Assembly (NCBI RefSeq): GCF_022758295.1
Contig: NZ_JALDWJ010000007.1
Location: 62,001 to 126,000, forward strand
Length of the DNA: 64,000 nt
Source of the DNA: Lysobacter sp. CFH 32150
GTDB lineage: Bacteria; Pseudomonadota; Gammaproteobacteria; Xanthomonadales; Xanthomonadaceae
Reading direction: 5' to 3'
Every line of letters begins with the position of its first letter. Positions within the stretch are counted from its first letter, which is position 1. This document shows positions 55,996 to 64,000 of this stretch, piece after piece. Made by a program: the position numbers and the translations under genes. The notes beneath the pieces were generated by a model, which was not told the origin of the DNA, did no database searches, and saw nothing but the letters and a program-made list of their open reading frames with translations.

Positions 55996-58900
55996 TCAAT
56001 CCTTGAGGATTTCACGCCAGCGGATCCGACGGGGCGCGCCGCCTGGCGGGTTGGTGAGCACCGAGCCGACGTTGCCTTTGGAGCCGCCCGCCACCACCAG
56101 GACGTCGATCATCGTAGGCATCGTCGGCATGCCGACGCCCAAGTCGATCGATCCCACCGGAACCGTCGCGCCGCCAGCGCCGATCTTGTCGTCATCATCG
56201 AACTTGCCATCGCCATTGGCGTCGAAGAACGGCGCCGGCAAACTCGTCCCGGTAAAGGCATCGATCGCGTTGATGAAGCCGCGGCCTCCGGCATCGCACG
56301 CGGAAGCGGTCGGGGGAATGATGCTCGCTGTCTCCAATGCGTTGCCGCGCAGCAACGGCCTGGTGATGATGCGCTCGCCTGCAGCTGGATCATCCAGGTC
56401 GACATACCAACCCTTCTTGCCGCTGGGGAGCACGGCCGATGATTCGAAACCGCGAACCGTACGACCGTCCAGCGTGGTGGTCACCAGGATCTGTCGCTCG
56501 GCGAGTTCTGATAATGCGACTGTGGCAACGCCATCGTCGATAATCCCGTACATCGATTGGATCGAAGTGTCGGTCAGGTCTGCACTGGTCATGAAGCTAC
56601 CCGTGCCGAAGAAGATCCAGCGTTGGCCATCGATCGGGTTACGCGCGACGACGATGCCGCCCGTGATCGGCTGATTTGCCTGCGTTTTGAATAGCGGTTG
56701 CCCACCATAGGCGACGCCCCAACTTGCAGGCGTGGCGCTGGTCAAGTCGAATTTCCACAGGTTGCCCTTCAGATCGCCGGCATACACTTGGTCGACGGTG
56801 CCGTTGGCATCGATATCACGGCCGCGTGGGGCCGATAGTCCGTTGTCGCCGCCGGCACCAGTGTCGATTTCACTGATCACTGCGCCCGTGGCGAGGTCGA
56901 GCACGAACAGCACCGCGTGCCCATTGCTGCTGTTGATGCCATTGCTGACGATGACGGCACTGGTCCTGTCGGTATCGTTGAGCGTGACGATCAGAGGCTC
57001 TCCGAGCACCTGGCCCATGTTGGCGCCACCATTCCTCTCCCACAGCACGTCGTTGGTGCCGAAGCTGGCGGCATTTGTGACATCGAGGCCGAACACGCCT
57101 TTGCCGCCGCGACCGAGCGCACCGACGAGATAGTTCTTGTCGGGCGTCTGCTTCCGGGTCGAAACAACGACCGGGCCGTCCACGAAGTACTTGTGGTTAT
57201 TGGTGTACTGCGGATCGCTCAGCGTGGCGAGATCGCTCGTGCTGACGCCGCCCGGGATATAGGTGAAACGCTCGGCACCGTTCGATGCATCGATCGCATG
57301 CAACATGCCGTCGTTGGCGCCGACGAAGAGGGTCTCGTTCTCCTTCACGTACATCGGAGACGAATTGACGATATCGCCGAGCAGACTATCGCGGTCACGC
57401 AAATTGCCGCCGTTGCGCTTCTCGAGTGTCGTCGCACCCTTGATGTAGGCGGCGTTCTGTGCACCGGTGACCGTGGCGATCCCGCTGGCTCGCACCAGCG
57501 CTGCCTCCTGCGCCGACGTCGGGAACGCCGCGCCGCGGCTGCCGTTCCAGGTGAGCACGTTGCGGCCAGTCGCGGGAATGTGTTCCGAGGCCTTCCAGTC
57601 CGACGTGGTTGCAACGCCGGCCCGGGTCGCACCGAAGGCAGCGAGTTCGCCGGTCCATTTCCCCGAGATATACGTCGCCTGGAAAATGCGGGTGTCGGAC
57701 GTGAACGACGTGCTGTTGGTGGAAACGTTCGAAGCCGAACCCAGGCGCGCGGCGACCGAAGTGAGCACTTCCAACAAACCCTCGACGAATTCGGTCGGAT
57801 TCCTGGCTGTGACGAAACTTCCGTGGCCGTTCACCGATGCATGCCAGAGATCGTCGATGCGATCGGCGTCCTCGGCGTTGGTCGGGTCGCCCCAATGCAG
57901 GCTGCCGTTCTTCAGCGAGACCAGGTCTGTCTTCGGGTTCAACTTGCCCTGCAAACCGATGGAAACGCCGAAGGTGACCATGTGTTGCCAGAACGCGGGG
58001 TCCGCGAGCGAAGCCGGAACGTTGTTCTCCAGCGTGTTGACCAGGTCGCGCTTCCAGTAATACATGGCAACGTCGGCCAGTGTGTCCGGCTGGGTTCTTG
58101 GCGACGTGCTGAAGTTGTCGATGTACGGTTTGAGCGGACTATAGGAATAGCTGCTCCCCGCCGTGTTGGTGACGGTCGGGCCGGCAGTGTTGTCCGCGTC
58201 GCCGACCGGCGACGTGTATCCGGTGCTGTCGTTCCAGTAGCCGTCGGTGGTCAGGATCGCGAAGTTCTGGCGGCAACTGATCTGGGCATTGCCCGTGACT
58301 GGTCCCCATGGACCGCTGGCGCTGCTGTCAGAGAAGTACTCACCGGCGCGCTGCAGTGCGCCTTTCAGCGGCGTGCGGCCGCCACCATTGGCGGCATGCA
58401 GCCGTTCGAACCAGGTCTGGCGGTTGCCGTCCTGGAACAAGCCCTCGTCCGTGCCTACCGGAATCGGAAAAGGACTGCGATTCCAGATCGAGTCGTAACC
58501 GACCCGCAGATTGGAAGCCAGCTGGCTGAAGGCCTCGCTGGCACCAGCTTTCGCCACCTTCATGCGCGTGCGGTGGTAGGAATACCAGGTGGCGTAGTTG
58601 CCTTTTTCCTCATCCTCGGTGCGACCAGTTGGCGTGGCGAACTCGCAGTTCCTCCAGGTTCGCGTCCCGTTGCCTCCGCAGCCTGCGTTGGCCACGCCTT
58701 CATTGCCGCTTGTCCGCCGTACGTATTCGCTGCGGACAACGCGCACCTGCGTCCCGACCTCGCGGATCTGGTAGCGATGGAAGTTCGCAAAGTCGGTCAG
58801 GTCGGTGACGCCTGCCTTCGGCACGAAATACGTCTGTGTTTCGTCGGACAAGTCGACTGCGTTCTGCAGCAAGCTGGGGTGATCCCAGGCACTGGCGTAG

Positions 58901-59274
58901 GACATGCCGGTGGCATAGCGCGTGTTGTCTGCCTTGATCCACGGCAGGTATGTCGTCGCAGGGTTGTAATAGATCGTGTTGTTGCCGTGGAATTTGTCCT
59001 GCAAGTCGTTGTCGAGGTCGTCCCAGTCGGAGACGTCGTGCGGCATCGAGAAATATTCCATCGACCCGGAATCGTCGAGGATGAACATCACGTTCGCCGG
59101 CGGATAGGCAGAACCCGATTGCAGCGGCACGGCCGGGATGGTGACCGCCTGGATCGGCAGCGACAACAAGGTCGCGAAGAACGCGAAAGCGCCCGGCAAG
59201 AGTCGCGCGAAGACCTTCCGCTTCGGTGTCTCGCATGGGCTCGGTCGCGTAGCGACGGTGATCTGGTCGGTCAT
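55996..59274 (-). CDS. pilY1: type IV pilus tip adhesin/assembly protein PilY1
   Basis: 1092-residue secreted protein. A signal region (about 20-45) is followed by a von Willebrand A-like part with NVMFILDDSGSM (MIDAS). The C-terminal half is a PilC/PilY1 beta-propeller with the Ca-binding loops DANGTVDQVY (about residue 820) and DANGDGKFDDDD (about 1015), as in the P. aeruginosa protein. It promotes pilus extension, surface sensing and adhesion. ATG 59274 has AGGA seven bases upstream. Same order pilX-pilY1-pilE as in Xanthomonas. Confidence 0.95.
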   Translation of the reverse strand: MTDQITVATRPSPCETPKRKVFARLLPGAFAFFATLLSLPIQAVTIPAVPLQSGSAYPPANVMFILDDSGSMEYFSMPHDVSDWDDLDNDLQDKFHGNNTIYYNPATTYLPWIKADNTRYATGMSYASAWDHPSLLQNAVDLSDETQTYFVPKAGVTDLTDFANFHRYQIREVGTQVRVVRSEYVRRTSGNEGVANAGCGGNGTRTWRNCEFATPTGRTEDEEKGNYATWYSYHRTRMKVAKAGASEAFSQLASNLRVGYDSIWNRSPFPIPVGTDEGLFQDGNRQTWFERLHAANGGGRTPLKGALQRAGEYFSDSSASGPWGPVTGNAQISCRQNFAILTTDGYWNDSTGYTSPVGDADNTAGPTVTNTAGSSYSYSPLKPYIDNFSTSPRTQPDTLADVAMYYWKRDLVNTLENNVPASLADPAFWQHMVTFGVSIGLQGKLNPKTDLVSLKNGSLHWGDPTNAEDADRIDDLWHASVNGHGSFVTARNPTEFVEGLLEVLTSVAARLGSASNVSTNSTSFTSDTRIFQATYISGKWTGELAAFGATRAGVATTSDWKASEHIPATGRNVLTWNGSRGAAFPTSAQEAALVRASGIATVTGAQNAAYIKGATTLEKRNGGNLRDRDSLLGDIVNSSPMYVKENETLFVGANDGMLHAIDASNGAERFTYIPGGVSTSDLATLSDPQYTNNHKYFVDGPVVVSTRKQTPDKNYLVGALGRGGKGVFGLDVTNAASFGTNDVLWERNGGANMGQVLGEPLIVTLNDTDRTSAVIVSNGINSSNGHAVLFVLDLATGAVISEIDTGAGGDNGLSAPRGRDIDANGTVDQVYAGDLKGNLWKFDLTSATPASWGVAYGGQPLFKTQANQPITGGIVVARNPIDGQRWIFFGTGSFMTSADLTDTSIQSMYGIIDDGVATVALSELAERQILVTTTLDGRTVRGFESSAVLPSGKKGWYVDLDDPAAGERIITRPLLRGNALETASIIPPTASACDAGGRGFINAIDAFTGTSLPAPFFDANGDGKFDDDDKIGAGGATVPVGSIDLGVGMPTMPTMIDVLVVAGGSKGNVGSVLTNPPGGAPRRIRWREILKD

Positions 59275-59287
59275 GGCACGTCCTGTC

Positions 59288-59821
59288 TCAAGGCACCGCA
59301 TAGTTGGTCTGCAACATCACTTCGGCGCGACCATCCGCTTCGCTGCGCGCAGTGATGCGATAACGGCGCTCCTTGCCGGAACACGCCTCTTCCGGCGACA
59401 CGTCCTCGCCTGTCGTGCAACTGCCTTTGGCCGGCACGTTGTCGGCAAGCAGTTCGACGATGTACTTGGGCTTGGCGGTGATGCCGCCCACCTTGACTTC
59501 GGCGACGCGCGCCGTGGCCCAGACCGTGTCGTCGAGCCAGTGCGGCGCTGCGCTGGGATCAGGGATCGCGCACACGCCATTGCTGCAACCACTGGCGGGC
59601 AACGCCGGTTTGCTGGCTGCAAGCGCCTCGCCTTCGCGCAACGCCGCCTCCGCCGCTTGGAAACTGAGGCTGCGATCCATCAGGTTGGCGCTCATGCGCT
59701 CTTCCATCAGGGTGCCGCGCAAGCTGACGAGGGCGAGCAACGTCATGACCAGCAGCAGGATCAGCACGACTGCGAGGGCAACGCCCTGCTGCGCTTTTGG
59801 AGAATTGGTCGTGCGGATCAT
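59288..59821 (-). CDS. pilX: type IV pilus minor pilin PilX
   Basis: 177 residues. Leader MIRTTNSPKAQQG, then VALAVVLILLLVMTLLALVSLRGTLMEERMSANL, the PilX helix; it lacks Glu5 as PilX proteins usually do. Cysteine pairs (SGCSNGVC and SCTTGEDVSPEEAC) stabilise the globular domain. Its start overlaps the pilW stop (ATGA). Confidence 0.92.
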   Translation of the reverse strand: MIRTTNSPKAQQGVALAVVLILLLVMTLLALVSLRGTLMEERMSANLMDRSLSFQAAEAALREGEALAASKPALPASGCSNGVCAIPDPSAAPHWLDDTVWATARVAEVKVGGITAKPKYIVELLADNVPAKGSCTTGEDVSPEEACSGKERRYRITARSEADGRAEVMLQTNYAVP

Positions 59822-60906
59822 GGCGCCCGATTCCGGATGGTGACGACGTGTTCAAGGGACCGCTGCAACGCGTTTCCGTCCGTACCAGCCTGGTCCTGCC
59901 CCTGGATGACCAGGACGATCCTGACCGCGACGATGTTGGCGATATCGCCCGTCGTCCAGGTCGAATTCGCCTCGACGTAGTTCGCTGCGCCGTTGAGCAG
60001 ATAGCTGATCTGCATGTCACGCACGCCTTCCGCGATCTCCTGGGAAACCGTGTTCAACACGCCGCCGCTGTTGGCGAGCACGCTCTGGTAGAGCGACCGC
60101 CCCTGCCCGCCATCGCGGCCGTTGTAGCCGACATACCACCGCGACGCGCGCAGCTTGGCCAGGATCGCCGGCCATTTCTCGTCCGCGGCGGTGCAGGTCG
60201 TCTTGTCGCCGTTGAAGCACCCGAAGGTGTATTCGATGCCGCCGGTGGTGCAGGCGCTCTGCACGCCCTCGCCACCGAGGCCTTTGGTGCAGTTGCCGGG
60301 AATCACTGCAGCGCCGGTGTTATGCACGATCTCGGTGTTGGTACCCGGTGCGGATGCGGGTCCGGTGACCTGCAGGATCGCCGCGTGGCCGGGATCACAG
60401 GCGACCGCGATGTCGCCCACACGGAAACCATGATTGACGGTGTTGAGTTTGAACTGCGCCGACGTGGCCACGTGTTCGACGATCGGAACACCATCGTTCA
60501 CAGCGGACTTCAGCTCGATTGCATCGGTCCCGGCGACCCGCTGTGTCCGCGCGGTGCCGAAGGCGGCATCGGGGAACGCAGTGGCATCGCTGTAGCCGCG
60601 GATGCCGCCCGCCCAATCGGTGTACCAACGGCCTGCAGGACTTTTAAGGACGTTGACCTCGGTGACGTCGTTCCCGCAGGCATTGCCGGCGCCTTCGCGC
60701 AGGTCACGCGCCATCAGCTCGAACGAGGCACGTACGTTTTCCTGGATGCGGCCCAGGCTTTCGGTCGCGAGATACGTTCGCCGATTGGTGGCGAACAACG
60801 CGAGCGCAGCGCCAGTCACGACCAGGCCGAGCACCAGCGCGATCATCAGTTCGACCAGAGTGACGCCCCGCGCATGCCGGGGGCGATGGAAGCGGATCGC
60901 AGTCAT
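59818..60906 (-). CDS. pilW: type IV pilus minor pilin PilW
   Basis: 362 residues. Leader ends RHARG before VTLVELMIALVLGLVVTGAALALF; then RRTYLATESLGRIQENVRASFELMARDLREAGN-like region (DLREGAGNACG), which is the PilW signature. Several cysteines form the likely disulfides. Start ATG 60906 overlaps the pilV stop. Confidence 0.92.
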   Translation of the reverse strand: MTAIRFHRPRHARGVTLVELMIALVLGLVVTGAALALFATNRRTYLATESLGRIQENVRASFELMARDLREGAGNACGNDVTEVNVLKSPAGRWYTDWAGGIRGYSDATAFPDAAFGTARTQRVAGTDAIELKSAVNDGVPIVEHVATSAQFKLNTVNHGFRVGDIAVACDPGHAAILQVTGPASAPGTNTEIVHNTGAAVIPGNCTKGLGGEGVQSACTTGGIEYTFGCFNGDKTTCTAADEKWPAILAKLRASRWYVGYNGRDGGQGRSLYQSVLANSGGVLNTVSQEIAEGVRDMQISYLLNGAANYVEANSTWTTGDIANIVAVRIVLVIQGQDQAGTDGNALQRSLEHVVTIRNRAP

Positions 60907-61364
60907 AGGCGTGTCGTCGTCTTCATCTTGTGCCGGTCCTCGCCACCATTGCCGCGGGAATCGTTCCATTGCACGGTGACCGTGCATTCGAGGCTGCCGC
61001 AGGTGATCTGGCCGCAGGCCGAACCGCCCAATGCCTGGTTCTGTTGCATCGAGGTGATCCAACGACGCAGGTCGTTGGCGACGAGGTCACCGGTGTCCGG
61101 CGGCGCACAGGTCATCGGGATGTCGTACCCGCCGATGAGCGCTACCGCCCGATTCGCCCGCATTGAGTCGAAGATCGCGTAGGCAAGCACTACGGCCTGG
61201 CTGCGCTCGAGCGCGCTCTGGCTGCTGCGCAACGCGAGGGCCTGCATCGCGGCCAGGCCCAGCATGCCGAAGGAGAGCACGACGACGGCGACGAGGACCT
61301 CGATCAGGCCGACGCCCGATACCGTCCTCGGTCCACGGGGAGTGGTTCTGCTGTATCTGATCAT
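60903..61364 (-). CDS. pilV: type IV pilus minor pilin PilV
   Basis: 153 residues. Leader MIRYSRTTPRGPRTVSG followed by VGLIEVLVAVVVLSFGMLGLAAMQALALR, the PilV signature with Glu. Cysteine-rich C-terminus (SACGQITCGSLECTV). ATG 61364 overlaps the fimT stop (ATGA). Confidence 0.92.
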   Translation of the reverse strand: MIRYSRTTPRGPRTVSGVGLIEVLVAVVVLSFGMLGLAAMQALALRSSQSALERSQAVVLAYAIFDSMRANRAVALIGGYDIPMTCAPPDTGDLVANDLRRWITSMQQNQALGGSACGQITCGSLECTVTVQWNDSRGNGGEDRHKMKTTTRL

Positions 61365-61960
61365 GAGGTGGGATCCGGTGGTGCGGCACAACTGCCGGCG
61401 GCATCGTGCCTTGCGATCGAAATGCGACTTCCAGAGCCAATCGAAATGCGACGCACGTTTTCGGTCGGCCTGCGCGTCGGCAGGCACATGTCGATCGCAC
61501 CCACGAGCAGGACGACACCGGCGCTATCCCGGGCGAAACCATCGGAGCGGAACATCACCCGCACTTTTCCGGGGATGTTGCTGCTGGCGAGGACATTGAC
61601 GGTGTCGTGGACGGTGGTAGTGCGCAACAACGCTGGGCCGCCGTCGTCGTACATGCCGTTCTTGTTGAGGTCTACAAACGTGATCCAGCCACTCGCGTCG
61701 CCCGCGTTGTCGGGAGCGCACGTCGGATTGGGCGTGTTCGCGTCGCTGCTGAAGCAGAGGACGATGCGCTTGTTGCGTCGGATGGCCTCCAGTCGCGCCA
61801 CCTGCAGCGAAGCCAGCAACTCGTTGGCTGCCCCGGTGAGGCGATTGGAATTGATCGTGGCTTCGAAACTGGGAATGGCGATCGTCAGGATGATCGCCAT
61901 GACGATGACCGTGACCATCAGCTCGATCAGGGTGAACCCCTGGTGGCGCGACATCGACAT
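61361..61960 (-). CDS. fimT: FimT/GspH-type pseudopilin
   Basis: 199 residues, first gene of the operon. Leader MSMSRHQG then FTLIELMVTVIVMAIILTIAIPSFEATINSNRL. The GspH-like domain contains ATRLEAIRRNKRIVLC-type helix (RLEAIRRNKRIVLC). FimT proteins of some Xanthomonadaceae bind DNA during natural transformation; I cannot tell if this one does. GGGGAG lies eight bases ahead of the ATG. Confidence 0.88.
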   Translation of the reverse strand: MSMSRHQGFTLIELMVTVIVMAIILTIAIPSFEATINSNRLTGAANELLASLQVARLEAIRRNKRIVLCFSSDANTPNPTCAPDNAGDASGWITFVDLNKNGMYDDGGPALLRTTTVHDTVNVLASSNIPGKVRVMFRSDGFARDSAGVVLLVGAIDMCLPTRRPTENVRRISIGSGSRISIARHDAAGSCAAPPDPTS

Positions 61961-62262
61961 GTATGGGCGCTCCCCAGCGCTGGATCCTTCCCCGCCCCGT
62001 CAATCACAGAGAGCTGTTGCAAGCCCTCCGTCGACCGGTAGTCGGCTGAAAGATACCGAGCGTCGTGCCAACAACACAGTACGCGCGGCGGGCAACACGG
62101 CGTTCTGTGACGTACACCCCGTTTCCTGCCCTTGCCGTGACCGGTCCCGCGGCGTGACTGCCTTGTGTCTGTGCAACTGCAGCAGCGGCCGACGCCTGTC
62201 TTGCGGATGCCGGATGGCCGTTTCTTGAGCCGTGTACGGCCGCCCGGGCGCACAATAACGGC
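61961..62262. other. 302-base divergent control region, pil operon / queD
   Basis: No gene. It must hold the minor-pilin operon promoter (minus) and the queD promoter (plus). A TTGGCACG half of a sigma-54 site is seen on the minus strand but lacks the GC-bearing second half. No PreQ1 riboswitch-like pseudoknot was recognised before queD. Confidence 0.45.
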
Positions 62263-62619
62263 ATGGATATCTTCAAAGTCTTCACCATCGAAGCCGCGCA
62301 CCGGTTGCCCAACGTGCGCCCAGGGCACAAGTGCGCCCGGTTGCACGGGCATAGTTTCCGCATCGAGTTGCATATCGCAGGCGAGGTCGACCCGCATGCC
62401 GGCTGGGTGATGGATTTCGCCGATATCAAGACCGCATTCCAGCCGTTGTACGACCGGCTCGATCATCATTACTTGAACGACATCGACGGACTCGACAACC
62501 CGACCAGCGAGAACCTGGCCCGCTGGATCTGGGAACGCCTCAAGCCCGAACTGCCGTTACTCGATGAAGTAGTCGTGCATGAAACCTGCACGTCGGGTTG
62601 TCGTTACCGTGGCGCATAA
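62263..62619 (+). CDS. queD: 6-carboxy-5,6,7,8-tetrahydropterin synthase
   Basis: 118-residue zinc enzyme of queuosine and preQ0 synthesis. It converts dihydroneopterin triphosphate to carboxytetrahydropterin. Zinc histidines H13, H28 and H30 (EAAHRLP and CARLHGHSF), catalytic Cys24 and the Glu of [13 protein letters not shown] are present. Stand-alone gene; queC and queE are not in the window. Confidence 0.95.
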   Translation: MDIFKVFTIEAAHRLPNVRPGHKCARLHGHSFRIELHIAGEVDPHAGWVMDFADIKTAFQPLYDRLDHHYLNDIDGLDNPTSENLARWIWERLKPELPLLDEVVVHETCTSGCRYRGA

Positions 62620-62803
62620 AGCGCGTAGTCCGGTCACGGCTCTGCCCTGCGCCAACCACCGCTCGGCGACCCCGAACTGCTGATCCCCTGGCGACAACGT
62701 AGGCCATGGCGCCGCTACTGACCGGGCAGCCCTGACCCTTCTGGCCAGCCTCCACTTCGTTGCTAAACGATTGATTCACAAGGCTTAATAAATACAAATC
62801 AGG

Positions 62804-62824
62804 TTATGTTGCATTGCAACATAA
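62804..62824 (+). promoter_or_regulatory. 21-base palindrome in the phasin promoter (PhaR-like)
   Basis: Perfect 10-base arms, TTATGTTGCA and TGCAACATAA, around a single T. The centre fits the TGC-N3-GCA pattern described for PhaR repressors. A weaker second site, TTATG-CTGCACCGCA (62831-62844), follows at 27-base spacing. A promoter, TTGATT-N16-TACAAA, lies immediately upstream (62771-62798). Confidence 0.6.
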
Positions 62825-62887
62825 AGGGGCTTATGCTGCACCGCACAAACCCGGCAATCCCGCTGGGCGCACCGTGGAGTCCCTCCC

Positions 62888-63280
62888 ATGTACCAGCAGT
62901 TCAACGAACAGTTCGCCGCCGCCTCGCGCCAGTTCGCGGACACCGCGGCGCAGATCAACCGCCTCGCCCTCGATAACGCCACCAAGGCTTTCGGCCTGCA
63001 GCTGGCTGCGTTCGAGCAGAACGTCACCGCCACCTTCGCCTTCTTCGGTGAAGTCGCCGACGTCCGCGATCCGGAACAGCTCAAGACCGTGTGGCCGAAG
63101 GGCCTGCAGGTCGCCCGCGAGAACGCCGAGCGCGCGCTCAGCACCGGCCAGGAAGTGTTCGGCCGCACGCTGAAGGCCAATGAAGCCATCAGCCAGATCG
63201 CCAAGGCGCAGTTCGAAGCTGCCACCGAGCAGGCCAAGGATGCCGCCGAGACGGTGACCAAGGCTGCAAAAGCCAAGTAA
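62888..63280 (+). CDS. phasin family protein
   Basis: 130-residue, all-helical amphipathic protein (YQQFNEQFAAASRQFADTAAQ in pieces, NRLALDNATKAFGLQLAAFEQ, AKAQFEAATEQAKDAAETVTK) that coats polyhydroxyalkanoate granules. Lys/Ala-rich end is typical (AAKAK). No phaC is in the window. The promoter has the PhaR-like palindrome, which fits PHA-controlled expression. Confidence 0.9.
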   Translation: MYQQFNEQFAAASRQFADTAAQINRLALDNATKAFGLQLAAFEQNVTATFAFFGEVADVRDPEQLKTVWPKGLQVARENAERALSTGQEVFGRTLKANEAISQIAKAQFEAATEQAKDAAETVTKAAKAK

Positions 63281-63301
63281 TCACGTTTCACTCGCGCAAA
63301 C

Positions 63302-63334
63302 AAAAACCCGGCAGCTCGCGCTGCCGGGTTTTTT
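63302..63334 (+). terminator. rho-independent terminator of the phasin gene
   Basis: 10-bp stem ACCCGGCAGC / GCTGCCGGGT around TCGC, followed by six T residues. It starts about 25 bases after the phasin stop. Confidence 0.92.
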
Positions 63335-63345
63335 GTTGCCCTTAC

Positions 63346-63467
63346 TCCTCCCCTTGCGCGCGCAGCGAGTAGGGGGAGGTTGGAGGGGGTGCTTTTCGCG
63401 GGGAGCTGCAAGATCAAGAGCACCCCTCCCCAACCCTCCCCTTCGCCTTCGGCGAAAGGGAGGGAGC
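63346..63467. repeat. long imperfect inverted repeat between phasin and RND gene
   Basis: Arms AGGGGGAGGTTGGAGGGGGT (63371) and AGCACCCCTCCCCAACCCTC (63420) enclose about 28 bases, with a GGCGAA small hairpin (63441-63458) behind. Such G/C-rich AGCACCCCTCCCC elements recur in Xanthomonad intergenic regions. Confidence 0.6.
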
Positions 63468-63473
63468 AGAGCT

Positions 63474-64000
63474 TCAGGTGGTGACCGGCGACTGCCTCAA
63501 CTTGGCCGCTTTGCGCGCCTCGGCTTTGTGGTGGTCGCGACCGATCAGCAAGTACACCACCGGCACCACGAAGAGGGTGAAGAAGGTGCCGATCGACATA
63601 CCGCCAACGATCACCCAGCCGATCTGGTTGCGCGCTTCGGCGCCGGCGCCCGTGGCGATCGCCAGTGGCAGCGAACCCAGCACCATCGCGCCGGTGGTCA
63701 TCAGGATCGGGCGCAGGCGCAGTGCGGCCGCATCGATCACCGCGTCCAGCTTCGATTTGCCTTGCTCCTGCAATTGATTGGAGAACTCCACGATCAGGAT
63801 GCCGTGCTTGGCGATCAGACCCACCAGCGTCACCAAGCCGATCTGCGTGTAGATGTTGAAGCTACCTCCGGTCAGTTTGAGCAGCAGCAATGCGCCGAAA
63901 AACGCCAGCGGCACCGAGCCCAGCAGAATCACGAACGGATCGACCCAGCTTTCGAACTGCGCGGCCAGCACCAGGAAGATGAAAATCAGCGCCAGCGCGA
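63474..64000 (-). CDS. RND efflux permease, C-terminal part only
   Basis: About 175 codons to the window edge. The C-terminal transmembrane block includes LAAQFESWVDPFVIL, IGLVTLVGLIAKHGILIVEFSNQLQEQG, MVLGSLPLAIATGAGAEARNQIGWVIVGGM and FFTLFVVPVVYLLIG, all standard for inner-membrane AcrB/MexB/MdtB-type HAE or heavy-metal transporters. Substrate cannot be assigned from this end. The conserved charged residues of the proton relay lie outside the window. Confidence 0.93.
   Translation of the reverse strand, partial: ALALIFIFLVLAAQFESWVDPFVILLGSVPLAFFGALLLLKLTGGSFNIYTQIGLVTLVGLIAKHGILIVEFSNQLQEQGKSKLDAVIDAAALRLRPILMTTGAMVLGSLPLAIATGAGAEARNQIGWVIVGGMSIGTFFTLFVVPVVYLLIGRDHHKAEARKAAKLRQSPVTT

Noticed and set aside
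62030..62080. Sigma-54 promoter for the minor pilin operon
   Set aside because: TTGGCACG is a good -24 half, but the -12 half reads TCGGT instead of TTGCA.
62150..62262. PreQ1 riboswitch ahead of queD
   Set aside because: No short stem-loop with the A-rich tail required for the pseudoknot was seen.

Overview
The window is high-GC chromosomal DNA from a gammaproteobacterium of the Xanthomonadaceae/Lysobacter-Luteimonas-Thermomonas type. This assignment is an inference from protein resemblance: a TTG-started Fis, the RppH and DUF3426 proteins, and Xanthomonad-like REP elements (19-bp arms around GGGAGCGACGTcAGTCGCGA). It looks like ordinary, mostly housekeeping chromosome, with no prophage, insertion sequence, CRISPR array or rRNA.

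Layout. 1-8.9 kb: envelope and LPS genes (waaA, an LpxL-type acyltransferase, two glycosyltransferases, an O-antigen-ligase-like protein, an ELM1-family protein) plus a zf-CHCC protein, a pirin, a YceI protein and a RutE-like nitroreductase. 9-18.8 kb: a minus-strand surface and secretion cluster made of an M4 metalloprotease, a 1952-residue repeat autotransporter, a TIGR03032-like protein, a three-EF-hand periplasmic protein and a GNAT-like acyltransferase. 19-27 kb: glnE, a Tat/lipobox flavin amine oxidase, and an ECF sigma / anti-sigma / subtilase / porin cluster in which the anti-sigma periplasmic domain looks like a subtilase prodomain; beside it lies a decayed TIGR03118 gene. 27.7-30.6 kb: groESL under a CIRCE-like operator, a candidate structured RNA on the minus strand, and an XRE regulator. 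30.7-43 kb: cutA, a DsbD with a duplicated N-terminal domain, a TlpA-like thioredoxin, aroQ-accB-accC, prmA, a DUF3426 protein, fis, purH-purD. 43-49 kb: an MFS-PlsC fusion, and a minus-strand run DUF6776-bactofilin-erpA-nudC-ampE. 49-54.6 kb: a receiver/degenerate GGDEF/degenerate EAL protein coupled to a hybrid histidine kinase, then bfr and bfd with a Fur box. 54.6-62 kb: rppH, tRNA-Met, and the type IV minor-pilin operon fimT-pilV-pilW-pilX-pilY1-pilE. 62-64 kb: queD, a phasin with PhaR-like palindromes, and the C-terminus of an RND efflux permease.

Genes that plausibly work together: fimT to pilE (pilus tip and priming); the sigma/anti-sigma/subtilase block (envelope signal transduction); the receiver-EAL protein with the hybrid kinase (phosphorelay); bfr with bfd (iron storage and release); accB with accC; purH with purD; and the autotransporter with its three downstream genes (surface structure, function unknown). 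Points I consider most worth testing are the prodomain-like anti-sigma domain, the cloverleaf-like RNA candidate at 29.84-29.95 kb, the giant autotransporter operon, and the shared TGCATTGCAA palindromic core in front of unrelated genes.
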